The notes beneath the pieces were generated by a model, which saw only the letters and a list, made by a program, of their open reading frames with translations, searched no databases and was not told the DNA's origin. Below are positions 52,030 to 59,896 of a stretch of 64,000 nucleotides of DNA, piece by piece. Source of the DNA: Dyella sp. C11 (GTDB lineage: Bacteria; Pseudomonadota; Gammaproteobacteria; Xanthomonadales; Rhodanobacteraceae); the NCBI RefSeq assembly GCF_003121485.1, contig NZ_QAVX01000006.1, positions 87,737-151,736 on the forward strand, in the 5' to 3' direction. Made by a program: the position numbers and the translations under genes. Numbering within the stretch: position 1 is the first letter of the stretch; each line of letters begins with the position of its first letter.

Positions 52030-54240
52030 TCACTGCGTCTTGGATGGTGCTTCCTTCAGACCGCGGTTGAGCAGCATCGGTTCGATGCTTGGGTCCTTGC
52101 CGCGCCAGTTCTTGTACATGGTGGCCAGGTCCTGCGTATTGCCCTGCGAGAGAATCATCGCGCGGAAGCGATCACCGTTTTCGCGGGTCAGGCCGCCCTT
52201 GTCGACGAAGCCCTGGAAGGCATCGTCGGCCAGCATTTCCGTCCACAGGTAGGCGTAGTAACCGGCAGCATAGCCACCGCCCCAGATGTGCTGGAAGTAG
52301 CTGGAGCGGTAGCGTGGTGGCACGTAGCTCAGGTTGATCCTGGCCTTGGTGAGCGCGTCCGTCTCGAACTTGTCTGGGTCCTGCTTCGGCGCGCCGGCCG
52401 GCAGGCTGTGCCAGCTCATGTCCAGCAACGCGGCCGAAAGCAGCTCGGTCATGTCGTAGCCCTTGTTGAAGGTCTTGGCCTTCTTGATCTTCTCGACCAG
52501 TTCGGCCGGCATCGGTTCGCCGGTCTTGTAGTTCTTCGCGTAGTTGGCGAAGACCTTCGGATCGGTCGCCCAGTGCTCGTTGAACTGCGACGGGAATTCC
52601 ACGAAGTCGCGCGCCGTTGCCGAACCCGAAAGGCTCGGGTATTCGGAGTTCGCGAACATGCCATGCAGACCGTGGCCGAATTCATGGAACATGGTGATCA
52701 CGTCGTCGAACGAGAGCAGCGCCGGTTGGCCCGGAGCGGGCTTGGTGAAGTTGGCGACGTTGAACACCACGGGCTTGGTGCCCATCAGTTTCGATTGCGC
52801 CACCAGGTTGCTCATCCACGCGCCGCCCTGCTTGTTGTCGCGCTTGAAGTAGTCGCAATAGAACAGCGCCATGGAGGTGCCGTCCTTGTCGAATACCTCG
52901 AACACGCGCACGTCAGGCTGCCAGACGGGGATGTCCTTGCGTTCCTTGAAGGTCAGCCCGTAGAGCTGGTTGGCGGCGTAGAACACGCCGTTCTGCAGCA
53001 CGTTGTCCAGTTCGAAGTACGGCTTGATCTGCGATTCGTCGAGATCGTACTTGGCCTTGCGCACCTGCTCGGAATAGTGATTCCAGTCCCATGCCTCGAC
53101 CTTGAAGCCGCCCTTCTGCTGGTCGATCACATCCTGGATGTCCTTGGCTTCGCGCTCGGCGCGCGCCGCTGCAGCCGGCGCCAGCTTGTCCATGAAGCCA
53201 ATCGCCGCTTCCGGCGTCTTGGCCATCTGGTCTTCCAGCTTCCATGCGGCGTAACTGGAGAAGCCCAGCAGCTTGGCCTGCTCGGCGCGAATCTGCGCGA
53301 TGCGGGCGATCAGGTCGCGCGTGTCGTTGTCGTCGCCCTTTTCCGCACGGTTCCACGACGCCTTGAACAACTGCTCGCGCGTGGCGCGGTCATTGAGGTT
53401 CTGCAACGCCGGCTGTTGCGTGGTGTTCTGCAGAGGAATGACCCACTTGCCGTCCAACTTGCGACTGGCAGCTGCCTGCGCAGCCGCGGCGATGTCGCCA
53501 TCGGACAATCCATCGAGTCTGGTCTTGTCATCCACCACCAGCGCACCGGCCTTGGTACCAGCCAGCAATTTCTTGGTGAACTGCGCGCCCAGGCCGGACG
53601 CCTCCTTGTTGAGGTCCTTGAGCTTCGCCTTGTCGGCATCGGAAAGTTTTGCGCCGCCGCGCACGAAGTTCTTGTAGGTGACTTCAACCAGGCGCCTGGA
53701 TTCGGGATCGAGCTTCAGCGAATCGCGCTGGTCGTAGATTGCCTCGATGCGCTTGAAGAGCTTGTCGTTCAGGACGATGGCGTCCTGATGCTCCGCAAAC
53801 CTGGGCGCCTCTTCCTGTTGCACTTTCTGCAGCACGTCGTTGGTGTTGGCGCCCGTTACCGCAAAGAACGCTCGGCGAACACGGGACAGCAGCTGACCCG
53901 ACTTCTCCATGGCAACGAAGGTATTTTCGAAGGTCGGCGCATCCGGGTTGTCGGCGATCTTGTAGATCTCCTCCAGGTGCTGCTTCATGCCCTCCTCCAG
54001 CGCCGGCTGGTAATCGCCATCCTTGATCTTGTCGAACGGCGGTGCCTCGAACGGCAGCGTGCTGGGCGAGAGGAAGGGGTTAACCGCGCTGGCTTCGGCG
54101 ACCGGTGCGGCTGTCGAGGCCAGGGCGGGTGCGGTGCCGGCAGCAGCGGGAGCCGGCGGAGCAGCCGGTTCGTTCGACTGCTGCGAACAGGCGGCCAGTG
54201 CCATGGACGTGGCCAATACAAGTGTGCGAAGGCGTGGCAT
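52030..54240 (-). CDS. M3-family oligopeptidase, lipoprotein (peptidyl-dipeptidase Dcp type)
   Basis: The 736-residue zinc peptidase has a lipobox (MALAAC, Cys18) and an Ala/Pro-rich linker (25-55), so it is exported and anchored. The catalytic HEFGH motif is at 519-523 in ITMFHEFGHGLHGMF, with FVEFPSQFNEHW about 27 residues later supplying the third ligand glutamate, and SYFQHIWGGGYAAGYYAYLWTE near the end, as in Dcp/OpdA. It trims dipeptides or oligopeptides in the periplasm. Start 54240 is chosen over an in-frame TTG six bases upstream. It is a single gene with its own terminator. Confidence 0.93.
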   Translation of the reverse strand: MPRLRTLVLATSMALAACSQQSNEPAAPPAPAAAGTAPALASTAAPVAEASAVNPFLSPSTLPFEAPPFDKIKDGDYQPALEEGMKQHLEEIYKIADNPDAPTFENTFVAMEKSGQLLSRVRRAFFAVTGANTNDVLQKVQQEEAPRFAEHQDAIVLNDKLFKRIEAIYDQRDSLKLDPESRRLVEVTYKNFVRGGAKLSDADKAKLKDLNKEASGLGAQFTKKLLAGTKAGALVVDDKTRLDGLSDGDIAAAAQAAASRKLDGKWVIPLQNTTQQPALQNLNDRATREQLFKASWNRAEKGDDNDTRDLIARIAQIRAEQAKLLGFSSYAAWKLEDQMAKTPEAAIGFMDKLAPAAAARAEREAKDIQDVIDQQKGGFKVEAWDWNHYSEQVRKAKYDLDESQIKPYFELDNVLQNGVFYAANQLYGLTFKERKDIPVWQPDVRVFEVFDKDGTSMALFYCDYFKRDNKQGGAWMSNLVAQSKLMGTKPVVFNVANFTKPAPGQPALLSFDDVITMFHEFGHGLHGMFANSEYPSLSGSATARDFVEFPSQFNEHWATDPKVFANYAKNYKTGEPMPAELVEKIKKAKTFNKGYDMTELLSAALLDMSWHSLPAGAPKQDPDKFETDALTKARINLSYVPPRYRSSYFQHIWGGGYAAGYYAYLWTEMLADDAFQGFVDKGGLTRENGDRFRAMILSQGNTQDLATMYKNWRGKDPSIEPMLLNRGLKEAPSKTQ

Positions 54241-54480
54241 CAACAATTCCCCAATGGATTACGCAAACCCCGACCTAACCACACCTTGCCGCGCCTGCCA
54301 TGGGTCGAAAGTCAGGCTCGCTTCATTTGAGGCTAATGCACCCAAGGAAAGCCACGCCAGGGGAAACGCACGCCATGTCTTTGATCGATGAATTCCGCAG
54401 TCACGCCCGCTTGCCTCACGCGGGTTCACCATGCAGGCTTCAGGCATCACCTTCCGTCGATAGTTCACTAAGGACGTTCC

Positions 54481-55386
54481 ATGAAACTTGGCATGATCGG
54501 TTTGGGCAGGATGGGGGCCAACATGGCCCAGCGGCTGATGAAGGGCGGTCACGCCGTGGTGGGTTTCGATCCGCAACCGGCCGCAAGGAAGGATCTTGAG
54601 GGCAAGGGCGCGCAACCGGCGGATTCGCTGGCTGCGCTGGTGGCTGCCCTGCCCGCGCCGCGCACGCTCTGGCTGATGGTGCCGGCAGGCGAAATCACCG
54701 ACTCCAGCCTGGATACGTTGCTGCCGTTGCTTGCCGCGGGCGATACCATCATTGATGGCGGCAATTCGTTCTACAAGGACACGCTGCGCCGCGCGAAGCA
54801 TTTCGCCGAGCACGACATCGCCTATGTCGACTGCGGCACCAGTGGAGGCGTGTGGGGCCTTGAAGAAGGCTACAGCCTGATGATCGGTGGCGAAAAAGCC
54901 GCGGTGGAACGCGTGCGTTCGTTGTTCGAAGCGTTGGCGCCCACCAAGGAACTCGGCTGGGCGCACGTTGGCCCCGTGGGTTCGGGCCACTTTACCAAGA
55001 TGGTCCACAACGGCATCGAATACGGAATGATGCAAGCGTATGCGGAAGGTTTTTCCATCCTGCGCCACAAGGCCGAGTTCGATCTCGACCTGCAACAGGT
55101 GGCCGAGATCTGGCGTTATGGCAGTGTGGTGCGCTCGTGGCTGCTCGACCTCACTGCCGATGCCTTGAAGAAGAACCCGAACATGTCCGGCATTGCGCCG
55201 TATGTGGCTGATTCCGGTGAAGGCCGCTGGACGGTGGACGAAGCCATCGAGTTGAACGTGCCCGCACCCGTGATCACGCAGTCGCTCATCGAACGACTGC
55301 GCTCTCGCGACAAGGATTCCTTCACCGACAAGTTGCTGTCCGCCATGCGCAACGAGTTCGGCGGACACCCCATCAAGAAGGAATAA
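54481..55386 (+). CDS. gnd: 6-phosphogluconate dehydrogenase, short (NAD-type) form
   Basis: The 301-residue protein oxidatively decarboxylates 6-phosphogluconate to ribulose-5-phosphate. The Rossmann loop is KLGMIGLGRMGANMAQRLMKGGH, and family motifs are IIDGGNSFYKDTLRRA, YVDCGTSGGVWGLEEGYSLMIGG and the catalytic region VGPVGSGHFTKMVHNGIEYGMMQAYAEGF. At about 300 residues it is the decarboxylating GndA/YqeC-like short form rather than the 470-residue dimeric enzyme. Asp32-equivalent GFDPQ suggests NAD preference. AAGGA precedes the ATG. It is convergent with the HAD-zwf pair of the same pathway. Confidence 0.92.
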   Translation: MKLGMIGLGRMGANMAQRLMKGGHAVVGFDPQPAARKDLEGKGAQPADSLAALVAALPAPRTLWLMVPAGEITDSSLDTLLPLLAAGDTIIDGGNSFYKDTLRRAKHFAEHDIAYVDCGTSGGVWGLEEGYSLMIGGEKAAVERVRSLFEALAPTKELGWAHVGPVGSGHFTKMVHNGIEYGMMQAYAEGFSILRHKAEFDLDLQQVAEIWRYGSVVRSWLLDLTADALKKNPNMSGIAPYVADSGEGRWTVDEAIELNVPAPVITQSLIERLRSRDKDSFTDKLLSAMRNEFGGHPIKKE

Positions 55387-55408
55387 TCGACGCTTCCCGC
55401 TGCCGTCC

Positions 55409-55428
55409 CGCCGGAGCTTACTCCGGCG
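55409..55428. terminator. Hairpin at the gnd/HAD convergent junction
   Basis: CGCCGGAG (55409-55416) and CTCCGGCG (55421-55428) pair over a four-base loop that contains part of the HAD stop codon. No U-tract is present, so it is a weak candidate. Confidence 0.4.
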
Positions 55429-56125
55429 TGGCGGCTTCGCTGACGCCAGTCGCTACCGGGAGGTCCGCCGCTGTCCAACCGCGCAGATCGGCAATGTGCT
55501 CGATGGTGCGATCCGGCGCCGGATCAATCACCAGGCTGTCCGCCTCCAGCGCGTAATGCCCCTGTCGCACGAACACGGTGGTGATGCGCGAGCCGAAGAT
55601 GCGCTTCATCGCGGCCAGCAGCTGCGGCTTGTCGTCGACCATCACGTAATGTGCCGCCGGGTATTCGCGCTGGATGGCCTCCGTCATGCGCTCCTTGTGC
55701 ACATAGACCAACACGCGTCCTTCCACCGCCTGCCACAAGCCGGCCCGCTGGATCTTGCGCGGCTGGAACACGATGTCGCCATCGGACAGGATCACCGTGG
55801 TGCCCAGCGTGGCAAGATGTTCCAGTGTTTCCAGCACACCTGAAAACAGGCGCATGTTGAACGGGTATTCGAGCAGGAACGTGGACAGGGACAGCAAGCC
55901 CTGCTGGTACTCGTGGTCCACGCGAAACTGCTGCAGCGTGCCGAGATAGTCGGCGTAACCCAACGTACCGCGCAGCTTGTTGTAGATGGACCAGTAACGT
56001 TCGCGTTCCATCGGTCCGACGTCCTGGTCGAGCCGCGCCGTCAGGTCGGCGGCGAAACGGTCGTTGTCCAGCAGGGTGTTGTCGACGTCCAGCAGAAATA
56101 CCACTGGCGCGGGCGTCGTTAGCAT
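55418..56125 (-). CDS. HAD-superfamily hydrolase
   Basis: The 235-residue HAD phosphatase-like protein has motif [16 protein letters not shown] (nucleophile Asp13, acid Asp15), a helical cap (about 20-95), motif II in TTVILSDGD, a lysine in [10 protein letters not shown] and motif [15 protein letters not shown]. It begins inside the end of zwf (overlap of seven bases) with GGAGG 10 bases upstream, so it is translated with zwf. A role as a sugar-phosphate phosphatase linked to the pentose phosphate pathway is possible but inferred only from position. Confidence 0.88.
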   Translation of the reverse strand: MLTTPAPVVFLLDVDNTLLDNDRFAADLTARLDQDVGPMERERYWSIYNKLRGTLGYADYLGTLQQFRVDHEYQQGLLSLSTFLLEYPFNMRLFSGVLETLEHLATLGTTVILSDGDIVFQPRKIQRAGLWQAVEGRVLVYVHKERMTEAIQREYPAAHYVMVDDKPQLLAAMKRIFGSRITTVFVRQGHYALEADSLVIDPAPDRTIEHIADLRGWTAADLPVATGVSEAATPE

Positions 56126-57510
56126 GGTGAGGTTTCCTCCGGTCTTGGGTCGTGCCATCCGCCGTCGTTGGCGGTGAGGGCATCGGCTGCTGCCGGCCCC
56201 CAGGTTCCAGGTTGATATTCGTGCACGGGCGTCTTGTCGTCGAGCACGGGTTCGACAACGGCCCATGCCGCTTCCACGCAGGCATCGCTGGCGAACTGCG
56301 AGGCATCGCCGTGCAGGGCGTCACCCAACAAGCGCTGATAGGCAGAGCCTTCCTGCGGTGAATGGTGTCGCGCTACCAGTTCCACCGGTTCGCCGTGCAT
56401 GGTTTCACCGGCTTGCTTCACGCGAGCGCCGGTGGAAATCACCACTTCGGGACTCAGCCTGAAACGGAAATAGTTCGACTGTTGCGCGGACAGGGCATCG
56501 AACACCGCCAGCGGCGGCCGGCGCAAGGTCACCATCACCTCGCAGCTGGTGATGGGCAGGCATTTGCCCGTGCGTATGTAGAACGGCACGCCCGCCCAGC
56601 GCCAGGTGTCGATGAACAGGCGCAATGCCACGAAGGTTTCCACCTGCGAATCGGGCGCGACGCCTTTCTCATCGCGATAGCCGCGGAACTGCCCGCGGAC
56701 CACGTGTTTCGGATCGAGCGGGCGCATGGACTGGAACACGCGATGCTTCTCCGCCTGCGTAGCCGCCGGTTCGCGCCCCATCGGCGCTTCCATCGCCAGC
56801 AGCGCGGTCACCTGGAACAGATGATTCTGCACCACGTCGCGCAGCGCGCCGGCTTCATCGTAGAACGCGCCACGGCCCTGCACGCCGAAGTTCTCGGCCA
56901 TGGTGATCTGCACGTTCTCGATGTACGTGCGATTCCAGATGGGCTCGAGAAACGTATTGGCGAAGCGGAAGTACAACAGGTTCTGCACCGCTTCCTTGCC
57001 CAGGTAGTGGTCGATCCGAAAGATGTGCGATTCGGGGAACACTTCGTGCAGCGTGCGATTCAATTGCTTCGCCGAAGCCAGGTCATGACCAAACGGCTTT
57101 TCGAGAATGATGCGCGCGCCCTCAGCGCACCCGGACGTCGCCAGCCCCTGCACCACCGTATCGAACAGGGTGGGCGGAATGGCCATGTAATGCAGCGGGC
57201 AACGCGCGTGGCCCAAAGCCTGCTTCAGCTGCACGTACGTCGCCGGGTCCTTGTAGTCGCCGTCGATGTAGCGGAGTTGCTTGCAGAGCTTGGCAAAAGC
57301 CGCCTCGTCGACGCCGCCATGTTCCTCAAGGCTTTGTCGCGCGCGTTCGCGCAACTGGTCCACGGTCATGTCGCCGTGCGCGACGCCGATGATGGGCATG
57401 TCCAGCGCGCCGGCCTTTATCAGCCCTTGCAGCGCGGGAAAGATCATCTTGTAGGCAAGGTCGCCTGTGGCACCAAAGAAGACGAAAGCATCCGATCGCG
57501 TGTCACTCAT
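56119..57510 (-). CDS. zwf: Glucose-6-phosphate 1-dehydrogenase
   Basis: The 463-residue protein makes 6-phosphogluconolactone from glucose-6-phosphate with NAD(P). Seen are the nucleotide fold [22 protein letters not shown] and [15 protein letters not shown]; the active-site [15 protein letters not shown]; and [22 protein letters not shown] in the C-terminal domain. It is slightly shorter than the common 480-490 residues. The ribosome site is weak. With gnd it gives the oxidative pentose phosphate branch, although no 6-phosphogluconolactonase gene lies here; the HAD gene overlaps its 3' end. Confidence 0.93.
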   Translation of the reverse strand: MSDTRSDAFVFFGATGDLAYKMIFPALQGLIKAGALDMPIIGVAHGDMTVDQLRERARQSLEEHGGVDEAAFAKLCKQLRYIDGDYKDPATYVQLKQALGHARCPLHYMAIPPTLFDTVVQGLATSGCAEGARIILEKPFGHDLASAKQLNRTLHEVFPESHIFRIDHYLGKEAVQNLLYFRFANTFLEPIWNRTYIENVQITMAENFGVQGRGAFYDEAGALRDVVQNHLFQVTALLAMEAPMGREPAATQAEKHRVFQSMRPLDPKHVVRGQFRGYRDEKGVAPDSQVETFVALRLFIDTWRWAGVPFYIRTGKCLPITSCEVMVTLRRPPLAVFDALSAQQSNYFRFRLSPEVVISTGARVKQAGETMHGEPVELVARHHSPQEGSAYQRLLGDALHGDASQFASDACVEAAWAVVEPVLDDKTPVHEYQPGTWGPAAADALTANDGGWHDPRPEETSPC

Positions 57511-57624
57511 GATGCGTAGCCGACTCCATCGCCACAGTGGAACGAGAACGGTGACCCATCACATGTTAAATCCAGGCATGCAAGGCATGGGATTGGCGTG
57601 AGGCGGAGCGTGGGTTCTTGCGTT

Positions 57625-58110
57625 TCAGTGGTGGATCGAAAGCTCGGCTTCGATCTCCACGGGGATATTGAACGGCAATTCCGCCATGCCCACGGCACTG
57701 CGCGTGTGGGCACCACGCTCATCGCCGAACAACTCGATGATGAGATCGGAAAACCCGTTGATCACCTGCGGCTGCTGGATGAAGCCCGGCGCCGAATTCA
57801 CCATGCCGAACACACGATGCCAGCCGTCGACGCGGTCCAGGTCGCCGATGGCGCGCTTGAGGCTGGAAAGCATGGACAGCGCGACCAGGCGTGCCGACGC
57901 ATAGCCCTCCTCCACCGACAACTCCGCTCCCACCTTGCCGAACGGCCCCGCCATCTGGCCATCGCTGCCCTGCGGACCGAGCCCGGAAATCAGCACACGC
58001 GTGCCGCGCACCTGCACGAACTGGAATGGCAGGCGCAAACCGGGCGGCAGCGTGAAGGGCGGAGGCAGCGTGAGTCCCAGCGCGGAAAGGCGTGCATCGA
58101 TATCGCTCAT
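57625..58110 (-). CDS. RidA (YjgF/YER057c/UK114) family protein
   Basis: The 161-residue protein of the longer RidA subgroup has MSDIDARLSALGLTLPPP, VQVRGTRVLISGLGPQGSDGQMAGPFGKVG, LSMLSSLKRAIGDLDRVDGW and a C-terminal GMAELPFNIPVEIEAELSIHH. Members trimerise and may deaminate reactive imines; the arginine expected late in the sequence appears as HTRSAVGMAELP. It is cytoplasmic. It lies alone between zwf and the HAF-repeat gene. Confidence 0.88.
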   Translation of the reverse strand: MSDIDARLSALGLTLPPPFTLPPGLRLPFQFVQVRGTRVLISGLGPQGSDGQMAGPFGKVGAELSVEEGYASARLVALSMLSSLKRAIGDLDRVDGWHRVFGMVNSAPGFIQQPQVINGFSDLIIELFGDERGAHTRSAVGMAELPFNIPVEIEAELSIHH

Positions 58111-58176
58111 GGTGCGTCCGGTGGCCTGAAGATGTGCGCCAAGCATAGCCTCATGCGCCCGATGACTGCTGGTGCA

Positions 58177-58204
58177 CGGAGGCTCCGCCGCAGCGGAGCC
58201 TCCG
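58177..58204 (-). terminator. Perfect 12-bp hairpin after the HAF-repeat gene
   Basis: CGGAGGCTCCGC (58177-58188) pairs with GCGGAGCCTCCG (58193-58204) over CGCA, just past the HAF-repeat stop. A U-tract is lacking, so termination strength is uncertain. Confidence 0.55.
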
Positions 58205-58210
58205 CGTGAC

Positions 58211-59140
58211 TCAGTGCCCGTGAACCGACGGCTTGGGCGTTGCGACCATGCCGTGGCGATGTCCTGTGGCATCAAGATAGTCGCCAGCGATCACGCCAAG
58301 ATTGTTGATGGCCGTGGCGAATGTTGCCGCTGCGCCAGGCATGTCGAACGTCTGGAACTTGCCGTTCGATTCGACGAACGAGTGAATGCCGCCCGCGGCG
58401 TCAAAGTAGTAACCGGCGACCTGCCCCACATCGTTGATGCCCAGCGCCACGGTGCCGGCTGAATTGGGCACATCAAGCGTGCTGATCCGGCCCTTCGCGT
58501 CGCGATAGAAGCCATGCACGGCGCCCGCGGCGGTGTCCCAGTAGCCGACCGACTCGCCGGTGTCGTTGATGCCCAGGGGATAGGTGTCGCGCGCGCCGCT
58601 GACATCGAACGACGTATCCCAGTTGCGACCGATGCGCAGAATGCCGTGGTACACGCCGTCCGCATCCCAGTAGACGCCAAGGATGGCGCCGAAATCGTTG
58701 ACGCCGTCCACGTTGGAATTGAGATGGCCCGGGAAATCCACCGTGCTCAGGCGATTGCCCTGGATGACGAAGCCATGCTGAATGCCTGTGGCATCGGCAT
58801 AGCCGCCAAACGTGGTGCCGACGTCATTGGGACCGCCCGCTGCACTGAAATACGTGCCCAGCACGGCCGTATCCAGCAGCTGGAAGCGGCCCTGGCGAAA
58901 TGCCATGGCATGCGCCGTGCCGCCATTGATCTCGTACTGACCAGCCAGCTCACCGAAATCGTTGATGCCCCAGTAGATGGTCTGTGACGATCCCGGGACA
59001 TCGAGTGTCTGGAAGTTGTATGACGCACTGGCATTGCTGGTTCCATCGGCCAGCGCGACACCGGACAGCCCGGTGAAAGCAAGTGCAAGCAAAGCCGCGG
59101 CCCTTGTGAGCCGACCATTCGTAGCGCGATGATTCGACAT
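58211..59140 (-). CDS. Exported HAF-repeat protein
   Basis: The 309-residue protein has a signal peptide (cleavage near ALA-DG, residue 32). About six tandem repeats of roughly 40 residues follow, with the pattern GINDxGxxxGxYxDAxGxxHGF then TxDxPG, as in proteins with extracellular HAF repeats; a beta-propeller is likely. Examples are WGINDFGELAGQYEING, VNDFGAILGVYWDADGVYHG and INNLGVIAGDYLDATGHRHG. GGAGAG precedes the start. It is transcribed divergently from an ECF sigma/Ser-Thr kinase pair (144-base gap), which may control it. Ligand unknown. Confidence 0.87.
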   Translation of the reverse strand: MSNHRATNGRLTRAAALLALAFTGLSGVALADGTSNASASYNFQTLDVPGSSQTIYWGINDFGELAGQYEINGGTAHAMAFRQGRFQLLDTAVLGTYFSAAGGPNDVGTTFGGYADATGIQHGFVIQGNRLSTVDFPGHLNSNVDGVNDFGAILGVYWDADGVYHGILRIGRNWDTSFDVSGARDTYPLGINDTGESVGYWDTAAGAVHGFYRDAKGRISTLDVPNSAGTVALGINDVGQVAGYYFDAAGGIHSFVESNGKFQTFDMPGAAATFATAINNLGVIAGDYLDATGHRHGMVATPKPSVHGH

Positions 59141-59284
59141 GACTTCTCTCCTCTCTTGGATGCGACGGGCGATGGCATTCCCTGGATATGCAGCCGTTCC
59201 CACTCACGCCATCTCCCCTTACAGCGCAAAAGGGGAACGGTTTGCGACATCGCCTTCGCCACGTCATGCGATGACCCTGCTTCC

Positions 59285-59830
59285 ATGAGCCCGGATCCGC
59301 AGATCACCGAAGTGCTTTCCCGCGCTGCCGGTGGCGATGCCGCGGCATTCGACACGCTGATTCCACGCATCTACGCCACGCTGCATCGCCTTGCGCGGCG
59401 CCAGCGCGCCCACGAAGCCGCGCATACGCTGGAGACGACGGCGCTGGTGCATGAGGCCTACCTCAAGCTCATGGCGCAGGAGCACATGAACTTTCCTGAC
59501 CGTGCGCATTTGTACGCGTACATGAGCCAGGTGATGCGCCACATCCTGATCGACCACGCGCGACGTCGTAAGGCGCAGAAACGCCAGGCACCGGAGCTCA
59601 CGGCGCCACAGGACGCATCGAACATCATCGACGTGCTCGCCATCGACGAAGCACTGAACCAGCTCGCCGCCGCCAATGAACGCCTTGCGCGCGTGGCGGA
59701 ACTGCGGCTGTTCGCCGACCTGTCCAGCCCGGACATCGCCGAGGCACTGGGGGTCACCGCACGCACCGTGGAGCGCGACTGGCTGAAGGCGCGCACGTTT
59801 CTCTCCGCCTGCCTGATGCCCGCGTCGTAA
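59285..59830 (+). CDS. ECF-subfamily RNA polymerase sigma factor (kinase-associated type)
   Basis: The 181-residue sigma factor has region 2 (FDTLIPRIYATLHRLARRQRAHEAAHTLETTALVHEAYLKL, quoted in part) and region 4 (RVAELRLFADLSSPDIAEALGVTARTVERDW). The LETTALVHEAYLKL and MRHILIDHARRRKAQKR segments are typical of the group paired with serine/threonine kinases. No anti-sigma factor follows; instead a kinase gene begins 66 bases later, so control is probably by phosphorylation. Confidence 0.92.
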   Translation: MSPDPQITEVLSRAAGGDAAAFDTLIPRIYATLHRLARRQRAHEAAHTLETTALVHEAYLKLMAQEHMNFPDRAHLYAYMSQVMRHILIDHARRRKAQKRQAPELTAPQDASNIIDVLAIDEALNQLAAANERLARVAELRLFADLSSPDIAEALGVTARTVERDWLKARTFLSACLMPAS

Positions 59831-59896
59831 CGCCATGTCGCTCCGGGCGCGCCAAATTCGCTATAGGGTCATACCGGTCCGGAAAACGCGCAGCCC

